A stretch of 64,000 nt of DNA from Sinobacterium norvegicum. Lineage in GTDB: Bacteria; Pseudomonadota; Gammaproteobacteria; Pseudomonadales; Sinobacteriaceae. How positions within the stretch are numbered: position 1 is the stretch's first letter; every line of letters begins with the position of its first letter. Of the stretch, positions 43,026 through 52,693 are shown one piece after another. Made by a program: the position numbers and the translations under genes. The stretch lies in the NCBI RefSeq assembly GCF_923077115.1, contig NZ_CAKLPX010000002.1, positions 62,001 through 126,000 on the forward strand. Reading direction: 5' to 3'. The notes beneath the pieces were generated by a model that was not told the DNA's origin, made no database searches, and saw only the letters and a list, made by a program, of their open reading frames with translations.

Positions 43026-43760
43026 ATGTTGAAAAAAAGCTTACTAGCGAGCAGTGTTGCAGCAGTATTAAGCCTAGGCGTAATGCCTGCAATGGCAGAA
43101 GAAGTTGCCGTTGTTGAAATTGAAGAAGAGGCCGAAGGCCCGAACTATGTTTCTGCCACTGTTGGTGTATCGAACCTTTACTTGTGGCGCGGTTTGAACC
43201 TTTCTGACGGTAAAGGTTCTGGCAGCATCTACGGTAGCTTGGATTGGTCGCACGATCTTGGCTTCTACGCCGGTGTCTGGGGCGCGTCTGGTGACGGCTC
43301 TCTTGGTACTGAGTATGACCTATACGGTGGCTACACATTTGAAACGGGTGATTTCTTCGCCGACATTATGTTCGCTAACTATGTATATCCTGAACAGGAC
43401 GACGAGCCGTTCGGCGACAACACCGGCAGCGACGTTATAGTGACGCTAGGCTTTGCCGGCGTTGAAGGTAGCTATACCAAGAGAATCGCCGGTGGCGGTT
43501 ACGATGATGCCTACCTAACACTGGGTTATAGCTATGCTCAGTTTGGCGCAACTCTTGGTTATCAGCACTTCGCCGATTACGAAGGTGATGGCGAAGATGC
43601 TAACTACACGCACCTAGACGTGAACTATGCCTTCAACGACAACCTAACCTTTACAGTTAGTAAGGTTGTCGATCGTAACTCTGACGCGGGCACTTTGGCT
43701 GATGTTGCTCCTGATGCAACCCTGTTCGTAGTTGCCTACGACATGGCCTTCGATCTTTAA
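43026..43760 (+). CDS. TorF-family putative outer-membrane porin
   Basis: The 244-residue exported protein starts MLKKSLLASSVAAVLSLGVM with cleavage after MAMA-like AMA (residue 23), then an acidic stretch (EEVAVVEIEEEAEGP). A beta-barrel with repeated aromatic Gly strands follows (YVSATVGVSNLYLWRGLNLS, GSIYGSLDWSH). The family (TorF/Gcw_chp) forms outer-membrane channels often near nitrogen-assimilation genes. Its length and the N-terminal RGLNLSDG motif agree. Upstream lies a sigma-54 promoter. Downstream glnK-amtB follow on the same strand, so this channel may help ammonium or other nitrogen sources cross the outer membrane (inference). Confidence 0.88.
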   Translation: MLKKSLLASSVAAVLSLGVMPAMAEEVAVVEIEEEAEGPNYVSATVGVSNLYLWRGLNLSDGKGSGSIYGSLDWSHDLGFYAGVWGASGDGSLGTEYDLYGGYTFETGDFFADIMFANYVYPEQDDEPFGDNTGSDVIVTLGFAGVEGSYTKRIAGGGYDDAYLTLGYSYAQFGATLGYQHFADYEGDGEDANYTHLDVNYAFNDNLTFTVSKVVDRNSDAGTLADVAPDATLFVVAYDMAFDL

Positions 43761-43791
43761 TATAAAGCACTAACAACAGTGTTATATTGTG

Positions 43792-43813
43792 GTCGCCCTG
43801 ATTTCAGGGCGAC
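43792..43813 (+). other. Stem-loop between torF and glnK
   Basis: GTCGCCCT at 43792-43799 and AGGGCGAC at 43806-43813 are exact complements with a six-base loop. No T-run follows, so this is an mRNA-processing or partial-termination hairpin rather than a terminator. It could let torF and glnK-amtB be expressed at different levels from one promoter. Confidence 0.65.
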
Positions 43814-43835
43814 TATATGCAACACAATTCATTAA

Positions 43836-44195
<360 letters not shown>

Positions 44196-44292
44196 CCGCT
44201 CGCGCTTGACCTGGGGGGGTGCATAGCCATGCGGCGAGCACTCACTGGTACATAACTTTTGAGATGTTGCTGAGCTGTGGAGGCTTAGAGAT

Positions 44293-45528
44293 ATGGAAAA
44301 CACACTTGTAGAATTACAGTATGCATTAGATACCTTTTATTTCTTGGTATGTGGTGCCCTTGTTATGTGGATGGCTGCTGGTTTTACCATGCTGGAAGCC
44401 GGCTTGGTTCGCGCCAAGAATACCACTGAGATTTTGACTAAAAACGTCGCGCTATACGCCACGTCGTGCATTATGTACTTCGTCTGCGGTTACGCCATTA
44501 TGTACGGCGGCGAATATTTCCTAACAGGCATTGAAGGCAGCGGTTATACACCGGGTGCCGAAGACAATGCCACTTACGCACCATCGGCTGATTTCTTCTT
44601 CCAAGTTGTCTTCGTTGCCACTGCCATGTCTATTGTCTCTGGCGCTGTTGCTGAGCGTATGAAGCTCTGGGCTTTCCTAGCCTTTGCCGTTGTGATGACT
44701 GGTGTTATCTACCCGATGGAAGGTAGCTGGACCTGGGGCGGCAACGATGTATTCGGCCTATATAACCTTGGTGAGCTCGGCTTCTTAGATTTTGCCGGCT
44801 CAGGTATTGTCCACATGGCTGGTGCTGCCGCTGCGTTATCCGGCGTACTCTTCCTCGGTGCTCGTAAAGGAAAATACGGCGTCAACGGTTCTGTTAATGC
44901 AATTCCAGGTGCCAATCTACCGATGGCAACATTGGGTACCTTCATCCTGTGGATGGGTTGGTTCGGTTTCAACGGTGGTTCTGTCTTGGCAACCGCCTCT
45001 GTCGACAGTGCTAACTCCGTGGCCATGGTCTTCCTTAATACTAACGCTGCTGCTGCGACTGGCCTTGTTGCCGCTCTGATTGTTGCTCGTCTTCTATTCG
45101 GTAAGGCGGATCTAACCATGGCGCTGAACGGCGCGTTGGCCGGCCTCGTTGCTATCACCGCTGGTCCAGACACACCGACAGCTGCTGAGGCATCATTGAT
45201 CGGTGCGGTTGGTGGTATCTTGGTCGTGTTCTCTATCCTAGCCCTCGATAAGGCCAAGATTGATGATCCGGTCGGTGCGATATCGGTTCACGGTGTGGTT
45301 GGTCTATTCGGTCTGATGGTTGTACCGATGACTAACGGCGATTCTTCATTCACAGGTCAGCTTATCGGTGCTGCGACCATCTTTGGTTGGGTCTTTATTG
45401 CCTCGTCAGTTGTTTGGTTAACACTGAAGGTGATTATCGGCATTCGTGTCAGCGAAGAAGAAGAATATGAAGGTGTCGATCTATCTGAGTGCGGTATGGA
45501 AGCGTACCCTGAGTTTACCGGTAAGTAA
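44293..45528 (+). CDS. amtB: Ammonium transporter AmtB
   Basis: The 411-residue ammonium channel lacks a cleaved signal. It has about 11 membrane helices. Signature segments include TMLEAGLVRAKNT, AERMKLWAFLAFAV, GSGIVHMAGAAAALSG (conduction-pore His) and GAISVHGVVGLFG (second pore His). A short cytosolic C-terminus follows the last helix. It moves ammonium and is blocked by GlnK when nitrogen is plentiful. It is last in torF-glnK-amtB and followed by a strong terminator. Confidence 0.96.
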   Translation: MENTLVELQYALDTFYFLVCGALVMWMAAGFTMLEAGLVRAKNTTEILTKNVALYATSCIMYFVCGYAIMYGGEYFLTGIEGSGYTPGAEDNATYAPSADFFFQVVFVATAMSIVSGAVAERMKLWAFLAFAVVMTGVIYPMEGSWTWGGNDVFGLYNLGELGFLDFAGSGIVHMAGAAAALSGVLFLGARKGKYGVNGSVNAIPGANLPMATLGTFILWMGWFGFNGGSVLATASVDSANSVAMVFLNTNAAAATGLVAALIVARLLFGKADLTMALNGALAGLVAITAGPDTPTAAEASLIGAVGGILVVFSILALDKAKIDDPVGAISVHGVVGLFGLMVVPMTNGDSSFTGQLIGAATIFGWVFIASSVVWLTLKVIIGIRVSEEEEYEGVDLSECGMEAYPEFTGK

Positions 45529-45553
45529 GCTTCAGCTACTCGCGATAATCGCA

Positions 45554-45586
45554 TAAAAAAACCGCGGCCTAGGCTGCGGTTTTTTA
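45554..45586. terminator. Intrinsic terminator after amtB
   Basis: ACCGCGGC, a short CTAG loop and GCTGCGGT form the stem, preceded by an A-run and followed by six T. It closes the torF-glnK-amtB unit. Confidence 0.92.
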
Positions 45587-45791
45587 TGTCTGATTTTCCT
45601 TGTCGCTATGAAAAACCGAGTGGATTTAGCGGATGATAAGTGTAAAACGTTATAAAAATAGGTTCGCACAACCGTTGGCTTTTGGACTATAAATATTAAG
45701 CGTTTTAAATCACACATTTTATTAGGTAGATGTCGGCTTGTTGCGTAATAAATAACAATAATAGGGGCTTAAGCCCTTTGCGGAGAGCATT

Positions 45792-46058
45792 ATGGCGGTT
45801 AAAACTAAGTCAGCTAAAAAAGCGCCCAAGCCAGCAGCAGGCAATGAATTAGTCGATGTCGATATGGATTTTATCGGCAGTACTGAAGAGTATGCGAGAG
45901 CGAGAACCATCGATTCCCGGCGCCGTATCCGCCAGACCATGGATGATGATATCGAGGCCTTTATCAGCGCCGGTGGCTGTATCAATCACATTGCACCAAA
46001 CGTCACTGCAGACCCGCCAAAAAAACCGGGCAACAGTTACGGTGGTCGCAGCATTTAA
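45792..46058 (+). CDS. SutA-like RNA polymerase-binding regulator
   Basis: The 88-residue protein has a Lys/Ala-rich N-terminus, an acidic central part (VDVDMDFIGSTEEYA) and a C-terminus that strongly resembles Pseudomonas SutA. The C-terminal pattern is an acidic helix (DDDIEAFISAGG), then IAPNVTADPPKKPGNSYGGR, where SutA has a nearly matching ADPPKKPDSKYGSR ending. SutA binds RNA polymerase and raises expression of housekeeping and ribosomal genes in slow growth. A position near amtB-glnK also agrees with the Pseudomonas order as I recall it. GGAGAG precedes the ATG. It ends with a four-base overlap with the convergent HAD gene. Confidence 0.72.
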   Translation: MAVKTKSAKKAPKPAAGNELVDVDMDFIGSTEEYARARTIDSRRRIRQTMDDDIEAFISAGGCINHIAPNVTADPPKKPGNSYGGRSI

Positions 46059-46780
46059 TCGTGGCGTAGTTTGTTGGCCAGTGTGCTGACAGCCTGTGGC
46101 AGCTGCCCAATATGATGAATAATCGCATCCGGGGTGATGCTGTCGTCACGTTCGAGACCTAGGTTATGATCCAGCCATATTCCCTGCCAACCCTGTTGCT
46201 GGGCGCCGGCGATATCATGGTGTAAATGATCACCGACATGTATCACCTGATGAGGGCCAAAGCCACCCAGTTGCTGAGCGGTGAGAAATGGCTCAGCCAT
46301 TGGCTTGCTGGCATTGAGTTGCTCCGCCGACAGGCAAAATTCAAAAAATGTTGCTAACCCAGATTGCGTCACGTCGGCATTGCCATTGGTAATGGCGATT
46401 AAGCGATAGTGCCGGGCCAATTCACTCAGCACGGCTGAACTTTCGGGGTAGGGGGTGATTTTGTTGCGGTTGATAATAAAGCGATCGAAGCCTTGTTGGC
46501 TGATGGCCTGAGCATCATGACAGCCAAGGTCTGTCAGCAGCTGTTGTGTTGATTCAATTCTGAGCTGACTGATTTGATGGCGCAACCCGGGTTGTTGCTG
46601 CAGAAAATGCTGCCGATACTCACGCATGCTTTGCAGGCTATGGTGGTCAGCTAAGGCAGAACACTGCTCGGTCAGCCATCGAAAATAATCCAGCTCGGCA
46701 TGTTCAAGGGTTGCACGAAGCGGCCATAGGGTGTCATCGAGGTCGAAGCTGATTACTTCTATCGGGGAGTGATCGTTCAT
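46055..46780 (-). CDS. yigB: YigB-like HAD phosphatase
   Basis: The 241-residue HAD hydrolase shows motif I ISFDLDDTLWPL near residue 10, motif II LIAITNGNAD, motif III Lys in NASKPMAEPF and motif IV HVGDHLHHDIAGAQQQG. In E. coli YigB dephosphorylates FMN as the main step to riboflavin. The gene follows xerC with an ATGA overlap, the same order as in E. coli, so this assignment is by both sequence and synteny. It converges on the SutA-like gene. Confidence 0.9.
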   Translation of the reverse strand: MNDHSPIEVISFDLDDTLWPLRATLEHAELDYFRWLTEQCSALADHHSLQSMREYRQHFLQQQPGLRHQISQLRIESTQQLLTDLGCHDAQAISQQGFDRFIINRNKITPYPESSAVLSELARHYRLIAITNGNADVTQSGLATFFEFCLSAEQLNASKPMAEPFLTAQQLGGFGPHQVIHVGDHLHHDIAGAQQQGWQGIWLDHNLGLERDDSITPDAIIHHIGQLPQAVSTLANKLRHD

Positions 46781-47721
46781 CGTTGTTGGCGTTTTGCTCG
46801 GGGGTGGGCATCATCATAAACCTTGGCCAGCTGCTGAAAATCAACATGGGTGTAGATTTGTGTCGTGCTCAAATTAGCATGGCCTAACATTTCTTGCACG
46901 GCGCGCAGGTCACCGCTGGATTCGAGAATATGAGTGGCAAAAGAGTGTCGCAACATATGCGGGTGAAGATGCTGTGACAATTGTTGATTGCTGGCCAGTA
47001 GTTTTAATCTGGCCTGAACGCTGCGGGGCGAGATGCGGCGGCGGCGGCGGCTGGTAAATAGTGGTTGTTGGCTGTCGAGGGGGGCCGGGTGAAATGTCAG
47101 CCAGCGTTTGATTGCCTTGATCGCCAGGCGGCCAACGGGCACGGCACGGTCTCGATTACCCTTGCCGGTGACGGTGACCAGTCGGTCATTTAAATCGATA
47201 TGCTGGATATCCAGTGCCGTTAATTCAGCGAGGCGCAGGCCGCAGCTATACAGTAACTCGGCAATGGCTAGATCACGGATGACTAGTTCGTCCTCGTCTT
47301 CGGCGGCGGCAAGTAGGCGCTGACTCTCATCGACATCAAGCAACTTGGGTAGCTTGCGCGGACTGCGGGGAGCGCTGACCAGTTGCGCGGGGTTGCTGGT
47401 CAAGGCGCTGTGACGAATCTGATGCTTAAAAAAACTACGGTAGCTGGATAATAATCGCTGAATAGAATTGGCGCTGTTGCCCTGACGATGCAGTTGTGCC
47501 GTAAGGCGACGAAGAAGGTCGGCATCGATACCAGCAAGATCGCTAACAGCTTGCTGCGCACAGTACTGCTGGAGCTTGCTTAAATCTCGTCGATAGGCGG
47601 CGACAGTGTGACGTGAAGATCGCTTGATCAGAGCGAGGTAATCGAGATACGCAGTAATGGCGGTATTAATAGTGCTGTTGTCCGATTCATTGCCGACCGA
47701 ATTGGTGCGCTCACTGCTCAT
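46777..47721 (-). CDS. xerC: Tyrosine recombinase XerC
   Basis: The 314-residue recombinase has an N-terminal SAM-like domain (ITAYLDYLALIKRSSRHTVA) and the catalytic set: Arg in LLYSCGLRLAELTALD, HPHMLRHSFATHIL with His and Arg, and the GHANLSTTQIYTHVD end with the nucleophile Tyr. XerC with XerD resolves chromosome dimers at dif. The ATG at 47721 has AGGA upstream; a start at 47757 would overlap DUF484 coding. It sits between DUF484 and yigB in the conserved gammaproteobacterial cluster. Confidence 0.95.
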   Translation of the reverse strand: MSSERTNSVGNESDNSTINTAITAYLDYLALIKRSSRHTVAAYRRDLSKLQQYCAQQAVSDLAGIDADLLRRLTAQLHRQGNSANSIQRLLSSYRSFFKHQIRHSALTSNPAQLVSAPRSPRKLPKLLDVDESQRLLAAAEDEDELVIRDLAIAELLYSCGLRLAELTALDIQHIDLNDRLVTVTGKGNRDRAVPVGRLAIKAIKRWLTFHPAPLDSQQPLFTSRRRRRISPRSVQARLKLLASNQQLSQHLHPHMLRHSFATHILESSGDLRAVQEMLGHANLSTTQIYTHVDFQQLAKVYDDAHPRAKRQQR

Positions 47722-47737
47722 AGATTTTCCTGAATGA

Positions 47738-48463
47738 TTAAGCCGATTTTTTCTCATATTGATTCATAAATCGCGGCAGTGTGCGGTTGAGTACTTCGCT
47801 GACATAGCTGAGAAACAGTGTGCCCATACTGGAGCGGAAGTAGTTTTCATCGCGACTGCCAATCGCTAAAACACCTATATTATTACCATAGGTCAGTGGG
47901 CTGACGGCGGCAGAGCCAACCAGTTTGGCGTCGTCTTCAAATAAGAATTCAAGCTCGTTGGGGCGTAAAACACCGCAGACGGCTCGACTGCTACGCAGCA
48001 GGTGGCCGACCTGTTGTTGAGCCTCGAAAACAGGGACTACACGGGCGCTGCAATATTGATAACGCTCGGTATTGCCAAACAGAGTAAGGGCGCAAAAATC
48101 GGCATTGAAGTCTGTGGTCAGGCTGTGATTAACAATGCTGACGGCGTGATCTAAGTCCTGTGCATCGAGCAGGGCGAGAACCAGGTTTTTGGTGCGGTTA
48201 AACAGCTGATCATTTTCTTTTGCCACGTCGAGCAATGACAGTAGTCGTTGACGCATATTCTCGTTGCGCTGACGCAGTGTTGTCACCTGATGCTGCTGAA
48301 GCGAGATAGCCTCACCCTCGTCGTGGGGTAGGTATAGGTTGGCGATTAATTCGTCGTTGAGAATAAAAAAGTCAGGATGTTGTTTTAAGTATTCGGTGAC
48401 CTGCTCGGCAGTGATGGCCTCATCATTGTCAGCGCGCGTTGTTTTGTCGGTGGGGACGTTCAT
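47738..48463 (-). CDS. DUF484 family protein
   Basis: The 241-residue protein starts MNVPTDKTTRADNDE and has the family motif EQVTEYLKQHPDFFILNDEL, then a coiled coil (LRQRNENMRQRL). A GAF-like domain follows (about 100-225), with VVSPLTYGNNIGVLAIGSRD-type strands and a conserved ending SYVSEVLNRTLPRF. DUF484 proteins are always encoded between dapF and xerC in gammaproteobacteria, but their function is not established. The ATG at 48463 follows GAGGAT at about ten bases. Confidence 0.9.
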   Translation of the reverse strand: MNVPTDKTTRADNDEAITAEQVTEYLKQHPDFFILNDELIANLYLPHDEGEAISLQQHQVTTLRQRNENMRQRLLSLLDVAKENDQLFNRTKNLVLALLDAQDLDHAVSIVNHSLTTDFNADFCALTLFGNTERYQYCSARVVPVFEAQQQVGHLLRSSRAVCGVLRPNELEFLFEDDAKLVGSAAVSPLTYGNNIGVLAIGSRDENYFRSSMGTLFLSYVSEVLNRTLPRFMNQYEKKSA

Positions 48464-48726
48464 AAAAGGTTGATCCTCGATCTGCCTGCGGCCGGTTATC
48501 CTGTTGGTTGTCGATTTAGCAGAGGTTAAATAACCTGCACGCATCACCTTGGCTGGTAGGGCTAGAGTAGCACGGTTTATAGAAACGGCACGGCCTAGAC
48601 TCGCCCATTTCATCTAACCACAGCTGGGTCAAAATTTGAATATTATTCTGATTGTTATGACTATTTTGCGAGCTTGGTCTGAGTATAGCCTCGGCCGAGC
48701 GGCTGCGCTCGTGCCGAGCCTACTGT

Positions 48727-49557
48727 TTAAAGGTGAATTTGACCGTCAAAAACGGTCTCGGCGGGCCCCGTCATGAGCACTGGCTCGCCTTCGCCCTGCC
48801 ACTCTATGTGCAGGCTGCCGCCGGGTAAGTTAACCGTGACTTCACTGTCGAGCATCCCGCGCTGTATGCCGCTGACCACCGCGCCACAGGCACCGGTGCC
48901 GCAGGCCAGCGTCTCGCCAACACCGCGTTCATGCACGCGTAGGTTAATCTGCGAGCGGCTAACGATCTCCATAAATCCGACATTCACCTTCTTGGGAAAA
49001 CGTGGGTGGATTTCCAGTAGCGGCCCGAGCTGTTCAACCAGTTCGGTGTCGATATCGCCAACCTGTAGCACCACATGAGGGTTGCCCATCGAGACAGCGC
49101 CAACTTGAATGGTGTGGTCAGCAATGGTGAGGTCATAACTGATTGCCTGGCTGTCAGCCTGGAACGGAATATGTTCTGGCTCGAGGACAGGCACACCCAT
49201 ATCGACAATCACTTCACTGTGGTCTGTGGTCACCAGCTCAATGACGCCGGATTTTGTTTCGACGCTGATACGTTGTTTGGCCGTTAAGCGCTTCTCGCGA
49301 ACAAAACGGGCAAAGCAGCGGGCACCATTACCGCACTGTTCGACCTCAGAGCCGTCACAGTTAAAGATGCGGTAGCGAAAGTCGATTTCTGGCTGTTGCG
49401 GTGGCTCGACAACTAACACTTGATCGCAGCCAATACCAAAACGGCGATCAGCAATCTGACGGACAATCTCCTCGTTAATATTGAGGCGCTGAGTGATCAG
49501 ATCGAGAACGACAAAGTCATTGCCACAGCCGTGCATCTTGGTAAATTTTAATAGCAT
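48727..49557 (-). CDS. dapF: Diaminopimelate epimerase
   Basis: The 276-residue enzyme converts LL- to meso-diaminopimelate for lysine and peptidoglycan. It starts [20 protein letters not shown]. The catalytic pair is Cys75 ([11 protein letters not shown]) and Cys219 ([12 protein letters not shown]), and both are intact. It lies 13 bases downstream of lysA and upstream of DUF484, so it is part of the lptM-lysA-dapF-DUF484-xerC-yigB cluster. A start at 49647 would overlap lysA and is rejected. Confidence 0.96.
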   Translation of the reverse strand: MLLKFTKMHGCGNDFVVLDLITQRLNINEEIVRQIADRRFGIGCDQVLVVEPPQQPEIDFRYRIFNCDGSEVEQCGNGARCFARFVREKRLTAKQRISVETKSGVIELVTTDHSEVIVDMGVPVLEPEHIPFQADSQAISYDLTIADHTIQVGAVSMGNPHVVLQVGDIDTELVEQLGPLLEIHPRFPKKVNVGFMEIVSRSQINLRVHERGVGETLACGTGACGAVVSGIQRGMLDSEVTVNLPGGSLHIEWQGEGEPVLMTGPAETVFDGQIHL

Positions 49558-49570
49558 ATCAATTATCCTA

Positions 49571-50815
49571 TTAAGGCAGCAGCTGCTCGCCGCGAACCAT
49601 ATCGTCGAAGTTTTCTCGCTGACGAATAACGTAGTTGTTGTCGCCATCGACCATCACCTCGGCGGCACGGCCACGGGTGTTGTAATTTGAGGCCATGGTA
49701 AAGCCATAGGCGCCGGCACCGAAGAGGGCGAGGTAGTCGCCGGCCTCAATGGCCAACTCGCGGTCTTTGGCCAGGAAGTCGCCGGTCTCGCAGACTGGAC
49801 CGACAGCATCCCACACCTTGGTTTCAGTGTTATTGCGCTGACACACAGGCTGCAAGTCCATCCAAGCACTGTAAAGGCTGGGCCGGATCATATCATTCAT
49901 GGCGCCGTCGATAATGGCGAAGTTTTTGTGTTCACCGGGCTTAAGGTATTCGACCTTGGTCACCAGTATGCCTGCGTTAGCGGCGATTGAACGGCCGGGC
50001 TCAAATATCAGCTTCAGGGGGCGGTCACCGAGATGCTCTTTGATGGCGTTGACATGCTCTGTTGGTGTTGGTGGTGTTTCGTCTTGATAACAAACACCGA
50101 GGCCGCCGCCTAAGTCGAGGTGCTCGATGACAATGCCTTCCTCGGCCAGTTGGTCGACCAGAATCAGTACGCGATCGAGGGCGTCCAAAAAGGGCTTGGT
50201 CTCGGTCAATTGCGAGCCGATGTGGCAGTCAATGCCGACCACGGTAATGCCGTCGAGTTGGTGGGCGCGACGATAGACCTGATCGGCGATGGCGATATCA
50301 ATACCGAACTTGTTTTCTTTTAAGCCGGTAGAAATATAGGGGTGAGTCTTGGCGTCGACATCGGGGTTTACCCGCAGCGATACCTTGGCTTCGACACCGT
50401 GCTCGGCGCAGACCTCTGCCAGCGCCTCAAGCTCGGCGGCGGATTCAAGATTGATACAGTGAACGCCGGCTTGCAGGGCAAATAACAGCTCAGACTGGGT
50501 CTTGCCAAGGCCGGAGAAAACCACCCGTGAGGCATCGCCGCCGGCCGCCAGTACGCGTTGTAGTTCGCCCTGAGAGACAATGTCAAAACCGGCACCAAGG
50601 CGGGCCAAGACATTGAGCACGGCAATATTGGAGTTGGCTTTTACTGCATAGCAGGTCATGCCACTGTCGCCGAGGGCGTTGGCATATTCTAAGTAGCTGT
50701 TTTCAAAAGCCTGGCGTGAATAAACGTACAGCGGGGTACCGTGTTGCTCGGCCAGGTGTTGTACCGGGCAGTTCTCGGCCAACAGTTCGCCGTTGGCGTA
50801 ATTAAATGCAGTCAT
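49571..50815 (-). CDS. lysA: Diaminopimelate decarboxylase
   Basis: The 414-residue PLP enzyme has the fold-III decarboxylase pattern: cofactor Lys59 in CYAVKANSN, a Gly-rich phosphate site ([10 protein letters not shown]), [12 protein letters not shown] and the C-terminal [19 protein letters not shown], where Cys and Tyr residues complete the site. It makes lysine from meso-diaminopimelate as the last step. It is between lptM and dapF on the same strand, reflecting a lysine operon. Confidence 0.96.
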   Translation of the reverse strand: MTAFNYANGELLAENCPVQHLAEQHGTPLYVYSRQAFENSYLEYANALGDSGMTCYAVKANSNIAVLNVLARLGAGFDIVSQGELQRVLAAGGDASRVVFSGLGKTQSELLFALQAGVHCINLESAAELEALAEVCAEHGVEAKVSLRVNPDVDAKTHPYISTGLKENKFGIDIAIADQVYRRAHQLDGITVVGIDCHIGSQLTETKPFLDALDRVLILVDQLAEEGIVIEHLDLGGGLGVCYQDETPPTPTEHVNAIKEHLGDRPLKLIFEPGRSIAANAGILVTKVEYLKPGEHKNFAIIDGAMNDMIRPSLYSAWMDLQPVCQRNNTETKVWDAVGPVCETGDFLAKDRELAIEAGDYLALFGAGAYGFTMASNYNTRGRAAEVMVDGDNNYVIRQRENFDDMVRGEQLLP

Positions 50816-50868
50816 GACAATCTCTTTGTCGTAGACGATCCCGGTTAGCGCAGCAAGGCTGGCTAGAG

Positions 50869-50988
50869 TCAGTGGCTACTGATAACGGAGCTGGAAGCAG
50901 CATGGCTGTCGGGCAATGTCAGCGGTCCTTTTTGACCGCAGCCAGCGAGAATCAAGGCGATAGCGGAAATGAGCAAAAGATGTCGCAT
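50869..50988 (-). CDS. lptM: LptM-like lipoprotein
   Basis: This 39-residue lipoprotein was read by eye: MRHLLLISAIALILAGCGQK with the lipobox Cys at 17, then the family signature GQKGPLTLP. LptM (YifL) helps LptD form its disulfides and mature in the outer membrane. Length and signature agree with E. coli and Pseudomonas homologues. It is upstream of lysA by 53 bases on the same strand and may share its transcript. Confidence 0.92.
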   Translation of the reverse strand: MRHLLLISAIALILAGCGQKGPLTLPDSHAASSSVISSH

Positions 50989-51126
50989 AGTATGCATCCA
51001 TGAGCGGCGAAAATGACCGCATCAACGTCGTCAGATAGCACCAGCCCTGTGGACGGGTGTCTCTCTATTAAATTTAAGTTGTAGCCATTATAGCGGTGAG
51101 AAGTGGGCCAACCCAACCCTTTGGGG

Positions 51127-51156
51127 AAAAAAACCACAGCAAACTGCTCGGTTTAT
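51127..51156 (-). terminator. Terminator-like hairpin in the leader before lptM-lysA
   Basis: On the minus strand AAACCGAGCA, a three-base loop and TGCTGTGGTTT pair (one G.T wobble, one bulge) and are followed by a run of seven T. It is about 140 bases upstream of the lptM start and on the same strand, so it could be an attenuator of the lptM-lysA-dapF operon or a terminator for antisense transcripts. No other minus-strand gene ends here. Confidence 0.5.
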
Positions 51157-51271
51157 GGTCAAATCACTGTTGCTGATAGCGAATTTGCCAGAAAATTGTC
51201 ACCTATCGGCGGTAACAAGTATAAAATCGAAGCGATAAACAGCGGACACACCAAAAACAGTTGGTAGCAAA

Positions 51272-51592
51272 ATGAACGAAATTGAATATCAAGAGCTGGT
51301 CGAAGAGACGATTGAAGGCATCGAAGATGCGGTTGATGACAGTGAGCTCGACATTGATTGCGAGCTAAACGGCGGCGTATTGACCCTGACCTGCGAAAAC
51401 GGCAGTGCCATTATTTTCTCTCGCCAGATCGCCAATCAGGAATTGTGGATGGCGGCAAAGAGCGGCGGCTACCACTTCGGTTATGATAGTGATGCAGAGC
51501 AGTGGCTGTGTAGTCGCAGTGGCGATTCGCTGGCGGTGTTGTTTGCTCGGGTGACATTAGAGCAGGTGGGAGAGGCTGTCAGCCTGAATTAA
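51272..51592 (+). CDS. cyaY: Frataxin homologue CyaY
   Basis: The 106-residue protein has the frataxin fold pattern: an acidic N-terminal helix (EYQELVEETIEGIEDAVDDS), then strands with LDIDCELNGGVLTLTCENGS, IFSRQIANQELWMAAKSGG and HFGYDSDAEQW. CyaY binds iron and regulates IscS-driven iron-sulfur cluster assembly. It is divergent from the lptM-lysA-dapF-xerC block, as in E. coli and Pseudomonas, which fixes the identity. It is followed by a DUF3187 gene. Confidence 0.96.
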   Translation: MNEIEYQELVEETIEGIEDAVDDSELDIDCELNGGVLTLTCENGSAIIFSRQIANQELWMAAKSGGYHFGYDSDAEQWLCSRSGDSLAVLFARVTLEQVGEAVSLN

Positions 51593-51647
51593 GTCGCGTC
51601 TTTCGCCGTCAAATTTAAGCTGAATAACAATAAGACAGGGTTTAAGT

Positions 51648-52670
51648 GTGATCAAAAAAAATGTCTATCGACTCGCGTCGTCTTTGGTAATGCTGACAGC
51701 GGCTGGGTTTGTCACTTCGGCGTCGGCCAGTGAGATATTAAATCAACCGATGTTGCAGGCTGATCTTTCTCCCTTTGCTGCCATTACTGGCTTACCGGCG
51801 ATGGAGTCAGCAAAACTGCTCGCCAATGGACAGTCTCAGTGGTCGATTAACGCCGAGCTGGCCAATAACTTCGCCTATGAGTCAAGTGACAGCGAGGCAG
51901 TCTGGCTTGATGGCGAAAGCTATCGGACGACACTGCGCTGGCGCCGGGGCAGTCAGGCGTTTGGCCAGCGCTGGCAGCTTGGTGTCGATCTGCCCTATCT
52001 CAGTCATGACGGCGGTAGCCTCGATGGTTTCATCGAGGATTGGCACGACACGTTTAACCTGCCCAATAGTAACCGAGAGCTGTTTCCACAGGATCAATTA
52101 GCTTACCGTTATAGCCGGGTTGGCGGTGAGACCGTCGAGATGCTGGAGAGTGGCGGTGGTATCGGCGATGTGAGTATGACGCTGGCTTGGCAGTTGGTAT
52201 CCGATGACGTCGACGCCACGGCGGTGTCTGCCTCCTTAAAGCTGCCGACTGGTGACGATGACCAACTGTTAGGCAGTGGCGGTACGGAGTTGGCGCTGGG
52301 GATGAGTCACAGTAGTCGGCGTTGGTTTGAAAGTTATCGCCTCACTTATCACCTCGCCGGCGGAGTGTTGGTGGCCGACCAAGGGACTGTGTTAGCTGAG
52401 GAAAGAGAGGCTTTTTCGCTTTACGGTGGTGCCGGGCTGAGTTGGCAGTGTTTGAGTGCGCTGGCGCTAAAGGTGCAGCTCGACGGTCACAGCGCCTTGT
52501 ACGACAGTGATCTGGCACCGATGAAAGAGTCGTTACAGTTTACCGTTGGTGGCAGTATCGGGCTGACGCCAAACTGGGTAATTGATGTTGCCGTGGTCGA
52601 GGATATACTGGTCGATAGCACCAGCGATGTGGTTTTCCAGTTGGGGCTGAAGTATCGAGGTGGCGAATAA
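51648..52670 (+). CDS. DUF3187 family exported protein
   Basis: The 340-residue protein has a GTG start with AGGG upstream, a Sec signal peptide (VYRLASSLVMLTAAGFVTSA) and a beta-rich mature part typical of DUF3187. Features include QPMLQADLSPFAAITGLPAM, SVGWQ-like strands, LPTGDDDQLLGSGGTELALG and the final VFQLGLKYRGGE. The predicted product is an outer-membrane barrel-like protein without a known role. It follows cyaY by 55 bases on the same strand and converges on the diguanylate cyclase gene. Confidence 0.82.
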   Translation: MIKKNVYRLASSLVMLTAAGFVTSASASEILNQPMLQADLSPFAAITGLPAMESAKLLANGQSQWSINAELANNFAYESSDSEAVWLDGESYRTTLRWRRGSQAFGQRWQLGVDLPYLSHDGGSLDGFIEDWHDTFNLPNSNRELFPQDQLAYRYSRVGGETVEMLESGGGIGDVSMTLAWQLVSDDVDATAVSASLKLPTGDDDQLLGSGGTELALGMSHSSRRWFESYRLTYHLAGGVLVADQGTVLAEEREAFSLYGGAGLSWQCLSALALKVQLDGHSALYDSDLAPMKESLQFTVGGSIGLTPNWVIDVAVVEDILVDSTSDVVFQLGLKYRGGE

Positions 52671-52693
52671 TCTCAGGTCGATGTGCTGAGCCG

